A DNA stretch of 56,225 nucleotides from Acidimicrobiales bacterium (lineage in GTDB: Bacteria > Actinomycetota > Acidimicrobiia > Acidimicrobiales > Aldehydirespiratoraceae): positions 1 to 56,225 of the forward strand of contig JAJCXX010000031.1 of the NCBI GenBank assembly GCA_029263195.1, written 5' to 3'. The position numbers were made by a program, and so were the translations under genes. The notes under the pieces are model-generated. The model saw only the letters and a list, made by a program, of their open reading frames with translations. It was not told the DNA's origin and did not search any database. Below are positions 45,140-52,910 of this stretch, piece after piece; position 1 is the stretch's first letter; each line of letters begins with the position of its first letter.

Positions 45140-45881
45140 ACGGGAAGTCTCGCCGGGTTTGCCGCACCACCTCGGGGTCGATGTCGGCGTAGACGATCTG
45201 TTCTTCTCCGGCGCTGGCCATCGTCTCCTCCCCCATCGGGTCGATGATGCGGGTGTCGCCCGAGTAGGTCAGCCGGCCCGCCACCCCCACGCGATTCACT
45301 CCGATCACGTAGGCCTGATTCTCGATGGCCCGCGCCCGCAGCAACGAGATCCAATGCCAGCTTCTGGATTCCGGCCAGTTGGCGGGGACGATGTAGCAGT
45401 CGGTGTCCCCGGCGCTCTCCCAGAACAGGTCGGCAAATCGTAGGTCGTAGCAGACGAACGGCGTGAACCGAGCTCCTTCGATCTCCACCGTCGTGGAGCC
45501 CGAACCGGCCGAATAGTGCTCGTGCTCACCGGCCATCGAGAACGGATGAATCTTGTCGTAGGTGTGGCTGGTGCCGTCGGGCGCGGCCATCACCAAGGTG
45601 TTGGTGGGAAGGCCCTCGCCCAGTCTTGATATCGGCACCGAACCCGCCACCCAGATGCCGTGGTGTGCGGCGCGCTCGAGCATGAACGTGGTGGTTGGCC
45701 CGTCGGGAGACTCGGCGATCCGTTGGGACTCCATCGAGAATCCTGTTGACCACATCTCCGACAGCACGACCAGACCGGATCCTTCGTCGGCGGCTTCCGC
45801 TATGAGCGGCGACACCCTCTCGAAATTGGCGGCTGGATCCTCCCAGACGATGTCGTGTTGTACGGCCGCCGCTTTGATCAT
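45123..45881 (-). CDS. nitrilase-superfamily omega-amidase-like protein
   Basis: 252 residues with the full Glu-Lys-Cys triad: Glu42 (LSEMWSTGF), Lys110 (TYDKIHPFSMAGEH) and Cys144 (FVCYDLRFADLF). The pattern matches YafV/Nit2-type omega-amidases, which hydrolyse 2-oxoglutaramate or 2-oxosuccinamate. The ATG overlaps the stop of the upstream transaminase gene (ATGA), and glutamine transaminases produce exactly that kind of substrate, so the two probably act in series. Confidence 0.88.
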   Translation of the reverse strand: MIKAAAVQHDIVWEDPAANFERVSPLIAEAADEGSGLVVLSEMWSTGFSMESQRIAESPDGPTTTFMLERAAHHGIWVAGSVPISRLGEGLPTNTLVMAAPDGTSHTYDKIHPFSMAGEHEHYSAGSGSTTVEIEGARFTPFVCYDLRFADLFWESAGDTDCYIVPANWPESRSWHWISLLRARAIENQAYVIGVNRVGVAGRLTYSGDTRIIDPMGEETMASAGEEQIVYADIDPEVVRQTRRDFPFMVDR

Positions 45882-47065
45882 CGGGCTGACCTCTGGTTGA
45901 TCGTGGCGAGCCGACGTCCGGCCTCGTCGAGGACCTCGTCTCGCTTGCAGAACGCGAATCTCACGAGACGTCGGCCGGCCTCCACGTCGTCGTAGAAGAC
46001 CTGGGTGGGCACGGCCACCACACCGCAACGTTCGGGTAGCGAGAGGCAGAACTCGATGCCGTCGTCGTCTCCCACCGATGCAATGTCGACAGTGACGAAG
46101 TAGGTGCCGTCAGGAATCATCACCTCGAACCCGGCATCGGTCAGCCCGGCGCAGAGTCGATCGCGCTTCGACCGCATCAAGGTGGTGTAGCCGTCGAAGA
46201 AGTCGTCTTCGAGATCGAGCCCGACCGCCACAGCGTGCTGGAACGGTCCTCCACTCACATATGTGAGGAACTGTTTGGTGGTACGGACCGCCGCTATCAG
46301 CTCGGCTGGTCCGCACGCCCATCCGATCTTCCACCCGGTGAACGAGAAGATCTTGCCGGCCGACGAGACGGTCACCGTCCGGTCCGACATGCCCGGCAGG
46401 GTCGCGATCGGGATGTGGTGGACCCCGTAGACGAGGTGTTCGTAGACCTCGTCGGACACCACCAGCACGTCGTGTTCGACGCAAAGCTCGGCTATCTGGG
46501 CGAGTTCGGTGGCATCGAAGACCTTGCCCGAAGGATTGTGGGGGCTGTTGAGGAGCACCATCCGGGTCTTTGAGGTGAACGCGGCAGCCAGCTCATCGGG
46601 GTCGAACGTGTAGTCGGGGGTCCGCAATGTGACGACGCGGCGGGTCGCTCCGGCCATCGCGATGCTTGCCGCATACGAGTCGTAGTAAGGCTCGAACGTG
46701 ATGACCTCGTCACCAGCGCGGCACAACGCCAGCAGCGATGCAGCAATGGCCTCGGTGGCCCCGGCGGTTACCAGCACCTCGGTTTCCGGATCGAACACCT
46801 GCCCCCGGAATCGGCGTCGATGTCGGGCGATCGCCTCCCGCAGAGGCTGAATTCCCGGGCCTGGCGGGTACTGGTTGTGTCCGGCCCTGATCGCCTCGAT
46901 CGCCGCGTCGGACACCTCCAACGGGCCGTCGGTGTCGGGGAACCCCTGGCCGAGGTTCACCGCTCCGGTGCGGGCGGCCAAGGCGCTCATCTCGGCGAAG
47001 ATCGTGGTTCCGAACTCCGCCATCGACGGGTTGAGATAGCGGTTGTGAGAATCGGCGGAACCCAT
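45878..47065 (-). CDS. class I PLP aminotransferase (glutamine/kynurenine transaminase-like)
   Basis: 395 residues: VNLGQGFPDTDGP near the N-terminus, VTAGATEAI, LNSPHNPSGKVF, SDEVYEHLVY and the Schiff-base Lys238 in SSAGKIFSFTGWKIGW. The LGQGFPD opening is typical of the kynurenine aminotransferase/MtnE/YbdL group that uses glutamine or methionine and aromatic 2-oxo acids. Coupled to an omega-amidase-like gene, so a glutamine-driven transamination (for example methionine salvage) is the likely setting. TAGGAT sits 8 nt before the ATG; the frame extends upstream to 47095. Confidence 0.9.
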   Translation of the reverse strand: MGSADSHNRYLNPSMAEFGTTIFAEMSALAARTGAVNLGQGFPDTDGPLEVSDAAIEAIRAGHNQYPPGPGIQPLREAIARHRRRFRGQVFDPETEVLVTAGATEAIAASLLALCRAGDEVITFEPYYDSYAASIAMAGATRRVVTLRTPDYTFDPDELAAAFTSKTRMVLLNSPHNPSGKVFDATELAQIAELCVEHDVLVVSDEVYEHLVYGVHHIPIATLPGMSDRTVTVSSAGKIFSFTGWKIGWACGPAELIAAVRTTKQFLTYVSGGPFQHAVAVGLDLEDDFFDGYTTLMRSKRDRLCAGLTDAGFEVMIPDGTYFVTVDIASVGDDDGIEFCLSLPERCGVVAVPTQVFYDDVEAGRRLVRFAFCKRDEVLDEAGRRLATINQRSAR

Positions 47066-47090
47066 GACAGCCGATCCTAGAACTCGGCGG

Positions 47091-47107
47091 CTCACACTTT
47101 CCTCACA
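47091..47107. promoter_or_regulatory. candidate OmpR/PhoP-type operator (direct repeat, 11-bp period)
   Basis: CTCACA at 47091-47096 and again at 47102-47107, exactly 11 bp apart, in the region between the transaminase and the secreted protein. On the opposite strand this reads TGTGAG twice. A similar 11-bp repeat (GGTGAGA) lies upstream of the two-component operon. Spacing and TCAC core resemble the mycobacterial PhoP box (established knowledge); binding here is inference. Confidence 0.45.
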
Positions 47108-47221
47108 AGCACTTCATCACATGATGGTGAACGTCTAGGAATCCTCTTACCTTCGGCGACGAATGTGTTCTCCAGAGAGGCGAACCACCCCCAAGAACAA
47201 TCACCTCAAGGAGAAAGTCAA

Positions 47222-47878
47222 ATGAAGAAGCCACTAGCAGCGACCCTGATCGCCGCAACAACGCTCGGTGGAGTCGCCGCGGGCGCCACCGTGCTGGGTC
47301 CGGGATTCGCCGGAGCCCAGGATTCCACCGATCCGGCACCCTCGACCGCCCCGGACTTCAACGGCGAGAAGCCCGACCGGGGCGCCCACCTGACCGAGGC
47401 CCTTCAGCCTCTCGTCGACGACGGCACCCTCACCGAGGACCAGGTCGAAGCGGTCGTCGGTGCCCTCGAATCGGCCCGCCCCGAGCGTGGCCAGTTCCCC
47501 GGGCAACATAGCGGCCAGGGCCAACGCGGCCCCGGCGGACCCAACCTCGAGAGTCTCGCTGAGGTTCTCGGAACCGACGCACAGTCACTGGGCGAACAGC
47601 TCCGTAGCGGCGAGTCGCTGGCCGACATCGCTGCTGAGAACGGAGTCGACACCGATGAGATCGTCGACGTGATCGTCGACGGCATCGAGGAGCGGGTCCA
47701 GGCCGGTGTCGACAGCGGTCGCATCGACCAGGACAAGGCCGACGAGATCCTCGCCGACGCCGAGACCAGAGCCCAAGACGTGATCGACGGCAACGTCGAT
47801 CCTCGTGGTCCTCGTGGTCCGGGCGGACACCGTGGACCCGGCGGCCCGGGTGCTCCGGCCGACGGCGATACCGCCTGA
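47222..47878 (+). CDS. secreted protein with helical region and Gly-Pro-rich tail
   Basis: 218 residues. Signal peptide 1-30 or so (KKPLAATLIAATTLGGVAAGATVLG..AGA). The mature part (about 60-185) has helical segments with charge patterns (LTEALQPLVDDGTLTEDQVEAVVGAL; SLADIAAENGVDTDEIVDVIVDGI) like actinobacterial exported proteins annotated near YckD/DUF2680. The C-terminus is collagen-like, rich in Gly, Pro and Arg (PRGPRGPGGHRGPGG). Function unknown. AAGGAG precedes the ATG. The gene faces away from the transaminase, with a possible -10 TACCTT at 47149-47154 and a hairpin after its stop. Confidence 0.82.
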   Translation: MKKPLAATLIAATTLGGVAAGATVLGPGFAGAQDSTDPAPSTAPDFNGEKPDRGAHLTEALQPLVDDGTLTEDQVEAVVGALESARPERGQFPGQHSGQGQRGPGGPNLESLAEVLGTDAQSLGEQLRSGESLADIAAENGVDTDEIVDVIVDGIEERVQAGVDSGRIDQDKADEILADAETRAQDVIDGNVDPRGPRGPGGHRGPGGPGAPADGDTA

Positions 47879-47917
47879 ATTCATCTGACTTCGGGCAACA
47901 CCCAGCTCAGAACCCAA

Positions 47918-47949
47918 GCAGCGCCGGGGCCCTCGGGTCCCGGCGTTGC
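47918..47949. terminator. hairpin between convergent secreted-protein and sensor-kinase genes
   Basis: Stem of about 14 bp with two G-T pairs around the loop CTCG (core CGCCGGGGCC and GGTCCCGGCG at 47922-47945). It lies in the 80-bp gap between the stops of the secreted-protein gene (47878) and the kinase gene (47959) and probably serves as a shared terminator; no long T-run. Confidence 0.5.
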
Positions 47950-47958
47950 CGCGTTCGC

Positions 47959-49317
47959 TCAGTCGTCGACGGTCGGGATTACGAATCCGACCGCTGCTCC
48001 GCCTCCGGGGGAGTCGCCGGCACCGACCCGGCCACCGTGGCTCTCCACGACCTGCCGAACGATCGACAAGCCCAACCCCGACCCGGGCATCGAGCGGGTG
48101 GTCTCGGCTCGATGGAATCGATCGAACACCCGATCCCTTTCGTCGGGGGGAATCCCTGGGCCGGAATCGTGGACGGTCAACGAACCGCCGTCGACCTCCA
48201 CCACGATCTTCGATCCCGGCGGGCTGAACTTGGCGGCATTGTCGACGAGGTTTCGAATGGCGCGCGTGAGAGCGTCGTGTTTCCCCTCCACAACCGTGGA
48301 GCTGATCGGCCGTAGCTCGATCGGGCGACCGGTGCGGCGGGCGGTTCGCTCCACCACCGGCGCGGCGAGGTCCTCCAAACGGAGTAACTGTGGCTCCTCG
48401 TCGTCGCGGAGATCCGACGCGAGATCGACCAGTTCGGTGACCAGATCGGTGAGCTCGGAGAGTTCGGCGTCGATGTCGGCCACCAACTCCTCGTGCTGAT
48501 CGGGGCTGAGACCGTAGCCCCGGCCCAGGACATCGACGTTGGTGCGCAGGCTCGTCAATGGTGTTCGTAGTTCGTGACTGGCGTCCATCACCAAGCGACG
48601 TTGCTGGCGCCGCGACTCGGCGAGAGCATCGAGCATCGTCGTGAAGCTCCCGGCCAAGCGTCCGACCTCATCGCCCCCCGAGCCCTCGACCTTCTCGCTC
48701 AGGTCGCCGGTGGCGGCGACTCGCTCGGCGGCTTCGGTGAGCTGAGTGATCGGCCTGACCGTGCGCCGGGCGATGAACCAGGCCACGAGAGCTGCCGCCG
48801 CGGTTGCAAGGAGCCCGATCAGAAGTATCTGTGACCGCAGGGCGGCCAGAACGGACTCGGTTTCCTCCAATGGCCGTGCCAGCTCCACGAAGTTGCCCCC
48901 GGGGGCGGGGACCACGACGCTTCGCAGCGACTCCGACCCGTTGTGGTCGGTCGTGATCACTGGCCCATCGAGGGCATCGAGCAGGCGCTCGACATCGGGT
49001 TCGCTACCGAAGTCGGGACCGATGGTGAGAATCACATTCCCGTCGGCGTCGATGAACCGGGCCAGCACGTCGAAGGAGACGATGGCCCCGAAGGGATCGG
49101 CCCTCGGCACCCCGCCTCCGGGCTGGAAACGTCCGGCGGTGGGCCGAGCGAATCCGCGTGGTTGGCGAGCTACTACCTCTGCTCTCGACATGAGATCGTG
49201 GTCGATCTGGGAGAACAGCTCGTCTCTGGTCGACCGGTAGACGGTGAGTCCAACGGCCGCCACCACGACGGCGACCACCGTCGCCACCGCGATCGTGACT
49301 CGTGTGCGAAGGCTCAT
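47959..49317 (-). CDS. two-component sensor histidine kinase (MprB/PhoR-like)
   Basis: 452 residues: first membrane helix about 8-27, extracytoplasmic sensor domain about 30-160, second helix 163-183, HAMP about 184-236, and HisKA with phospho-acceptor His248 in MDASHELRTPL. The ATP-binding domain follows (NLVDNAAKFSP, DSGPGIPPDERDRVFDRF, GSGLGLSIVRQVVESHGG). The partner is the regulator directly upstream, whose stop overlaps this start by 4 nt. The sensor domain has no known ligand motif. Confidence 0.93.
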   Translation of the reverse strand: MSLRTRVTIAVATVVAVVVAAVGLTVYRSTRDELFSQIDHDLMSRAEVVARQPRGFARPTAGRFQPGGGVPRADPFGAIVSFDVLARFIDADGNVILTIGPDFGSEPDVERLLDALDGPVITTDHNGSESLRSVVVPAPGGNFVELARPLEETESVLAALRSQILLIGLLATAAAALVAWFIARRTVRPITQLTEAAERVAATGDLSEKVEGSGGDEVGRLAGSFTTMLDALAESRRQQRRLVMDASHELRTPLTSLRTNVDVLGRGYGLSPDQHEELVADIDAELSELTDLVTELVDLASDLRDDEEPQLLRLEDLAAPVVERTARRTGRPIELRPISSTVVEGKHDALTRAIRNLVDNAAKFSPPGSKIVVEVDGGSLTVHDSGPGIPPDERDRVFDRFHRAETTRSMPGSGLGLSIVRQVVESHGGRVGAGDSPGGGAAVGFVIPTVDD

Positions 49318-49994
49318 GCTTCGTCGCTCCTGACCACGTATCCGACCCCGCGCACGGTGTGCACGAGCCTCGACTCCCCACCCTGCTCGATCTTCTTGCG
49401 GAGATAGCCGACGTAGACGTCGAGCGTCTTCGAGTCGTATTCCAGTTCGCCGTCCCAGACGCGGTCGTAGAGAACCTCGCGAGTCAGTACGACCCCGGCG
49501 TTTCGCATCAACACCTCGAGCAGGTCGAACTCGGTTCTGGACAGATCGAGGTGGCGATTCCCGCGCACGGCCCGGCGTCCTGATTGTTCGAGCCGCAGGT
49601 CGGCCACGACGAGCATCTCGGAATCATCGACCTCCGACAGCCGAAGCCGGGCCCGAATCCGCGCCAGCAACTCCTCGAGGGCGAACGGCTTGACGAGGTA
49701 GTCGTCGGCTCCCGAGTCAAGGCCGGCAACGCGGTCGGGGACCTCATGGCGAGCGGTGAGCATCAGGATCGGGGTCTTGTCGCCCGACTGGCGGATCTTG
49801 CGGCACACCGTGAGGCCGTCGGCGTTGGGCATCGACACATCGAGAATCAGTAGATCGGCTGGAGTCTCCGAATGGATCTGCAACGCCTTGATTCCGTCGT
49901 TGGCAGTCACGATCTCATAACCCTCGAGTCGGAGTGCCCGGTCGAGGGACTCACGAACCCGACGGTCGTCTTCGGCGATAAGGATCACTGACAT
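49314..49994 (-). CDS. two-component response regulator, OmpR family (MprA/PhoP-like)
   Basis: 226 residues: receiver domain with Asp9/Asp10 acidic pocket, phospho-acceptor Asp52 (LILDVSMPNADG) and Lys near 101 (DYLVKPF), then an OmpR-type winged helix (LDLSRTEFDLLEVLMRNAGVVLTREVLYDRVWDG...YVGYLRKKIE). A ribosome-binding site GGAGGTGA precedes the ATG. Predicted to bind the 11-bp-spaced direct repeat at 50053-50070 and possibly the similar repeat near 47100. Confidence 0.94.
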   Translation of the reverse strand: MSVILIAEDDRRVRESLDRALRLEGYEIVTANDGIKALQIHSETPADLLILDVSMPNADGLTVCRKIRQSGDKTPILMLTARHEVPDRVAGLDSGADDYLVKPFALEELLARIRARLRLSEVDDSEMLVVADLRLEQSGRRAVRGNRHLDLSRTEFDLLEVLMRNAGVVLTREVLYDRVWDGELEYDSKTLDVYVGYLRKKIEQGGESRLVHTVRGVGYVVRSDEA

Positions 49995-50019
49995 CGCTCA
50001 CCTCCATCGGCGGGACGGA

Positions 50020-50025
50020 CCGCAC
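50020..50025 (-). promoter_or_regulatory. possible -10 box (TATCGT) of the two-component operon
   Basis: TATCGT on the minus strand about 26 bp before the regulator start; the transcript would include the GGAGGTGA site. Approximate position. Confidence 0.35.
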
Positions 50026-50052
50026 GATACCCCCCGGAGCGTTACCGACCCG

Positions 50053-50070
50053 GGTGAGAGAATGGTGAGA
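50053..50070. promoter_or_regulatory. candidate autoregulatory OmpR/PhoP-type operator
   Basis: GGTGAGA at 50053-50059 and again at 50064-50070, exactly 11 bp apart, about one DNA helix turn, between the two-component operon and surE. Read on the other strand it is TCTCACC twice with 4 bp between. Confidence 0.5.
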
Positions 50071-50111
50071 ACCACCGAATCCCCGCGGATCGTGGGCACG
50101 GTGTCGGCAGA

Positions 50112-50117
50112 TAGGGT
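50112..50117 (+). promoter_or_regulatory. -10 box of a leaderless promoter (TAGGGT) for surE
   Basis: TAGGGT, 6 nt (CACCGG), then GTG at 50124. Confidence 0.6.
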
Positions 50118-50123
50118 CACCGG

Positions 50124-50948
50124 GTGAGAATTCTGGTTACGAACGACGATGGAATCGACTCCGTGGGCCTGCACGTCCTGGCCCGGGCCTTGTTGCCGCT
50201 CGGTGAAGTGGTGATCGGCGCCCCCGATCGCGAGTACTCGGGTTTCGGGGCGGCCCTTGGTTCGTTTTCGGAGATGAAGCCCGAGATGCACAAGGCGAAC
50301 GTCGAGGGAATCGACGAGGCTTGGGCGGTCACCGGGCCGCCGGCGCTGTGCGCCATGTTTGCCAGGCTGGGCCTGTTCGGCGAGATCGACATCGTGGTGT
50401 CGGGCATCAATCCAGGCGCCAACGTGGGCCGCAGCATCTATCACTCCGGCACGGTCGGAGCTGCCCTCACTGCACGAAACGGTGGCATCAACGCCGTGGC
50501 CGTGAGCCAGTCGGTGGACAACTGGGGGGTCGAGGGCCAAGGCTGGGATGCTGTGCTCGAATCTCAGCAATGGCAGAGCGCCGCCGAGGTGGCAACGACA
50601 ATGGTCGAACGCCTCATGGCCGACCTGCCCGACGATCCTGTGCTGCTCAACATCAACGTTCCCAACACGCCGGTCTCGGAGATGTTGGGTTGGCGAAGAA
50701 CCAACGTCGGAGTGTTCCCACCGCGAACCGTGATGACGGTGGAGCGAGAGGCCAAGCCCGGACACGACGGGGCGTTCACGATCAAAATGGCGTGGGGCGA
50801 TTCGATAGAGGTCCCGACCGACTGCGACGCCGGTGCCGTGATGCGCGGCTACGTGTCGGTCACTTGGCTGGGACGTATCGACGACACCGGAATCGATACC
50901 CCACAGTCCTCCGCCGCCGAGGTTGCCCTCGGCTCACTTCTCGACTGA
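50124..50948 (+). CDS. surE: 5'/3'-nucleotidase SurE
   Basis: 274 residues: RILVTNDDGIDSVG (metal-binding Asp pair), PDREYSGFGAAL and VSGINPGANVG, all classic SurE motifs. It dephosphorylates nucleoside 5'- and 3'-monophosphates and short polyphosphates. It is followed 3 nt after its stop by the ABC-F gene, so the two are probably co-transcribed. Leaderless GTG start. Confidence 0.93.
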   Translation: MRILVTNDDGIDSVGLHVLARALLPLGEVVIGAPDREYSGFGAALGSFSEMKPEMHKANVEGIDEAWAVTGPPALCAMFARLGLFGEIDIVVSGINPGANVGRSIYHSGTVGAALTARNGGINAVAVSQSVDNWGVEGQGWDAVLESQQWQSAAEVATTMVERLMADLPDDPVLLNINVPNTPVSEMLGWRRTNVGVFPPRTVMTVEREAKPGHDGAFTIKMAWGDSIEVPTDCDAGAVMRGYVSVTWLGRIDDTGIDTPQSSAAEVALGSLLD

Positions 50949-50951
50949 TCG

Positions 50952-52883
50952 ATGCTCACCGCATCGGGTATTGCGAAGTCGTACGGACCGCGCCAGCTCT
51001 TCAGCGACGTGACCCTCGAATTGTCGGCGGGCCGACGAGTCGCGCTTCTTGGCGGCAACGGCACGGGCAAGACCACTCTCATCGAGATTCTCGTCGGCCT
51101 CGAAGAGCCCGACGAGGGCAAGATCACCAAGCCCCGAGACATGAAGCTCGGTTATCTTCCCCAGGATCTGGTCGACACCACCACGGGCACAGTGATCGAG
51201 GAAGTGATCGCGGGTGCCGGCGAACTCGCCGACCTGGCACACCGCTTGCATCACCTCGAAACTCAGATGCAGTCCCAGGATTCCTCGGTCGACCAGGACG
51301 CCGTCCTGGCCGAGTACGGCGAGGTCCAGGGGCACTTCAGCGCCATGGGCGGCTACGCCCTCGAAGCCGACGCCCGAAAGGTCCTGGCCGGCCTGGGCTT
51401 CAGCGACTCCGACGCCGACCGGCCGGTGCGCGAGATGTCCGGCGGGTGGCGCATGCGGGTCGCCCTGGCCCGATTGCTTCTCGCCAAGCCCGACGTTCTG
51501 ATTCTGGATGAGCCCACCAACCACCTCGACGTGGATTCGGTCGCCTGGCTCGAACAGCACCTCGCCAACTGGGCGGCCGCGCTCTTGTTCGTCAGTCACG
51601 ACCGCGACTTCATCGACACTGTCGCCGATCGGGTCGTCGAGCTCGCCGAGGGCACGGCTCTCGAGTTCGTGGGCGGATTCGCCGAGTTCGTGGTGGCCCG
51701 CGAGGAGCGTCTCCAGCGGATCGAAGCGGCAGCCAGCCGGCAAGCCCGTGAGGTCGCCAAGGTCGAGCAGTTCATCGACCGTTTCAGGTACAAGGCCACC
51801 AAGGCCAAGCAGGTCCAGAGCCGGATCAAGACCCTCCAGAAGCTCGAGCTCATCAAGCCCCCCGACCGGAAACAACTCATCGCCAAGTTCGCGTTCCCCG
51901 AACCCCCTCGGTCGTCGCGGGTTGTGGCCGAATTCCACGACGCCACCGTCGGCTACGACGACATCCCAGTCGTTTCCAACGTGTCGTTCGCAGTCGAACG
52001 AGGCCAGACGATCGCGTTGGTCGGACCCAACGGAGCCGGCAAGACCACGCTGCTCAGACTCATTCTCGGCGAGCTGCAAGCCACGGTTGGCACGGCAGGA
52101 CTCGGCACCAACGTGAGCATCGCCACCTTCCATCAACACCAAGCCGACGAACTCGACGTCGACAAGACCGTGATCGAGGTGTTCTCGGGCGGCATCATCC
52201 CGGGGAAACGCAATCTGCGCACGGTCCTCGGCTCGTTCGGGTTTCCCGGGGATGCCGCCGATCGCCACGTTCGCGACCTGTCGGGCGGCGAGCGAACCCG
52301 TCTCGCCCTGGCCCGCACGATGATCGAGCCGGTGAACCTGCTGGTTCTCGACGAGCCCACCAATCACCTCGACCTGCCGAGCTGTGATGTGCTCGAGGAT
52401 GCCCTCACGGCCTATCCGGGCACGGTGCTTCTGGTGACCCACGATCGGCATCTCATTCGAAACGTCGCCGACGCCCTGATCGATGTGAGGGGCGGGCACG
52501 CCACCTGGCACACCGGAGTGCCCGATGCGGTCCTCACGCCCGCCGATCCGGGAAGACTCGGATCGAAGCCACGCAACGGTTCCAAGACCACAGATCCAAG
52601 AGCGGAACGACGCCGAGAGACCGCCCGATCGCGGCAGGCCACCAACGATCTTCGCAAGCGAGTCAAGAAGCTCGAGCGCGACAGCGAGATCGCCGATGCC
52701 AAGGCCGCCGAACTGGCCGAACAGCTCGCCGACCCGGAGATCTACGCCAAGCACGACGATGTTCATCGGCTCGCCGCAGCTCACGAGAAGGCAATCAAGC
52801 TGGCGGAGTCGCTCCTCGCTCAGTGGCACGCCGCCGCTGAGGAACTCGAGTCGAACGACTCCAGCGAGCCGACCAGCAGCTGA
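50952..52883 (+). CDS. ABC-F family ribosome-associated ATPase
   Basis: 643 residues with two ABC domains and no membrane segment: Walker A GGNGTGKTT and GPNGAGKTT, signatures MSGGWRMRVALARLL and LSGGERTRLALARTM, and Walker B LILDEPTNHLD in both. The linker between them (about residues 245-320, charged helices) matches the P-site tRNA interaction motif of ABC-F proteins, and a charged C-terminal coiled coil (about 540-640) follows. Members tune translation (EttA) or protect the ribosome from antibiotics; which applies here is not known. Confidence 0.93.
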   Translation: MLTASGIAKSYGPRQLFSDVTLELSAGRRVALLGGNGTGKTTLIEILVGLEEPDEGKITKPRDMKLGYLPQDLVDTTTGTVIEEVIAGAGELADLAHRLHHLETQMQSQDSSVDQDAVLAEYGEVQGHFSAMGGYALEADARKVLAGLGFSDSDADRPVREMSGGWRMRVALARLLLAKPDVLILDEPTNHLDVDSVAWLEQHLANWAAALLFVSHDRDFIDTVADRVVELAEGTALEFVGGFAEFVVAREERLQRIEAAASRQAREVAKVEQFIDRFRYKATKAKQVQSRIKTLQKLELIKPPDRKQLIAKFAFPEPPRSSRVVAEFHDATVGYDDIPVVSNVSFAVERGQTIALVGPNGAGKTTLLRLILGELQATVGTAGLGTNVSIATFHQHQADELDVDKTVIEVFSGGIIPGKRNLRTVLGSFGFPGDAADRHVRDLSGGERTRLALARTMIEPVNLLVLDEPTNHLDLPSCDVLEDALTAYPGTVLLVTHDRHLIRNVADALIDVRGGHATWHTGVPDAVLTPADPGRLGSKPRNGSKTTDPRAERRRETARSRQATNDLRKRVKKLERDSEIADAKAAELAEQLADPEIYAKHDDVHRLAAAHEKAIKLAESLLAQWHAAAEELESNDSSEPTSS

Positions 52884-52897
52884 CCTCCGGACGGCCC

Positions 52898-52903
52898 TAT
52901 TCT
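52898..52903 (+). promoter_or_regulatory. near-leaderless -10 box (TATTCT) for the acetoacetyl-CoA synthetase gene
   Basis: TATTCT lies 7 nt before the ATG at 52911. Confidence 0.4.
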
Positions 52904-52910
52904 CCACTGC

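Noticed and set aside
47790-47860. CRISPR-like or satellite repeat from repeated CCTCGTGGT
   Set aside because: It is in-frame coding sequence for the Gly-Pro-Arg tail of the secreted protein, with no spacer pattern.
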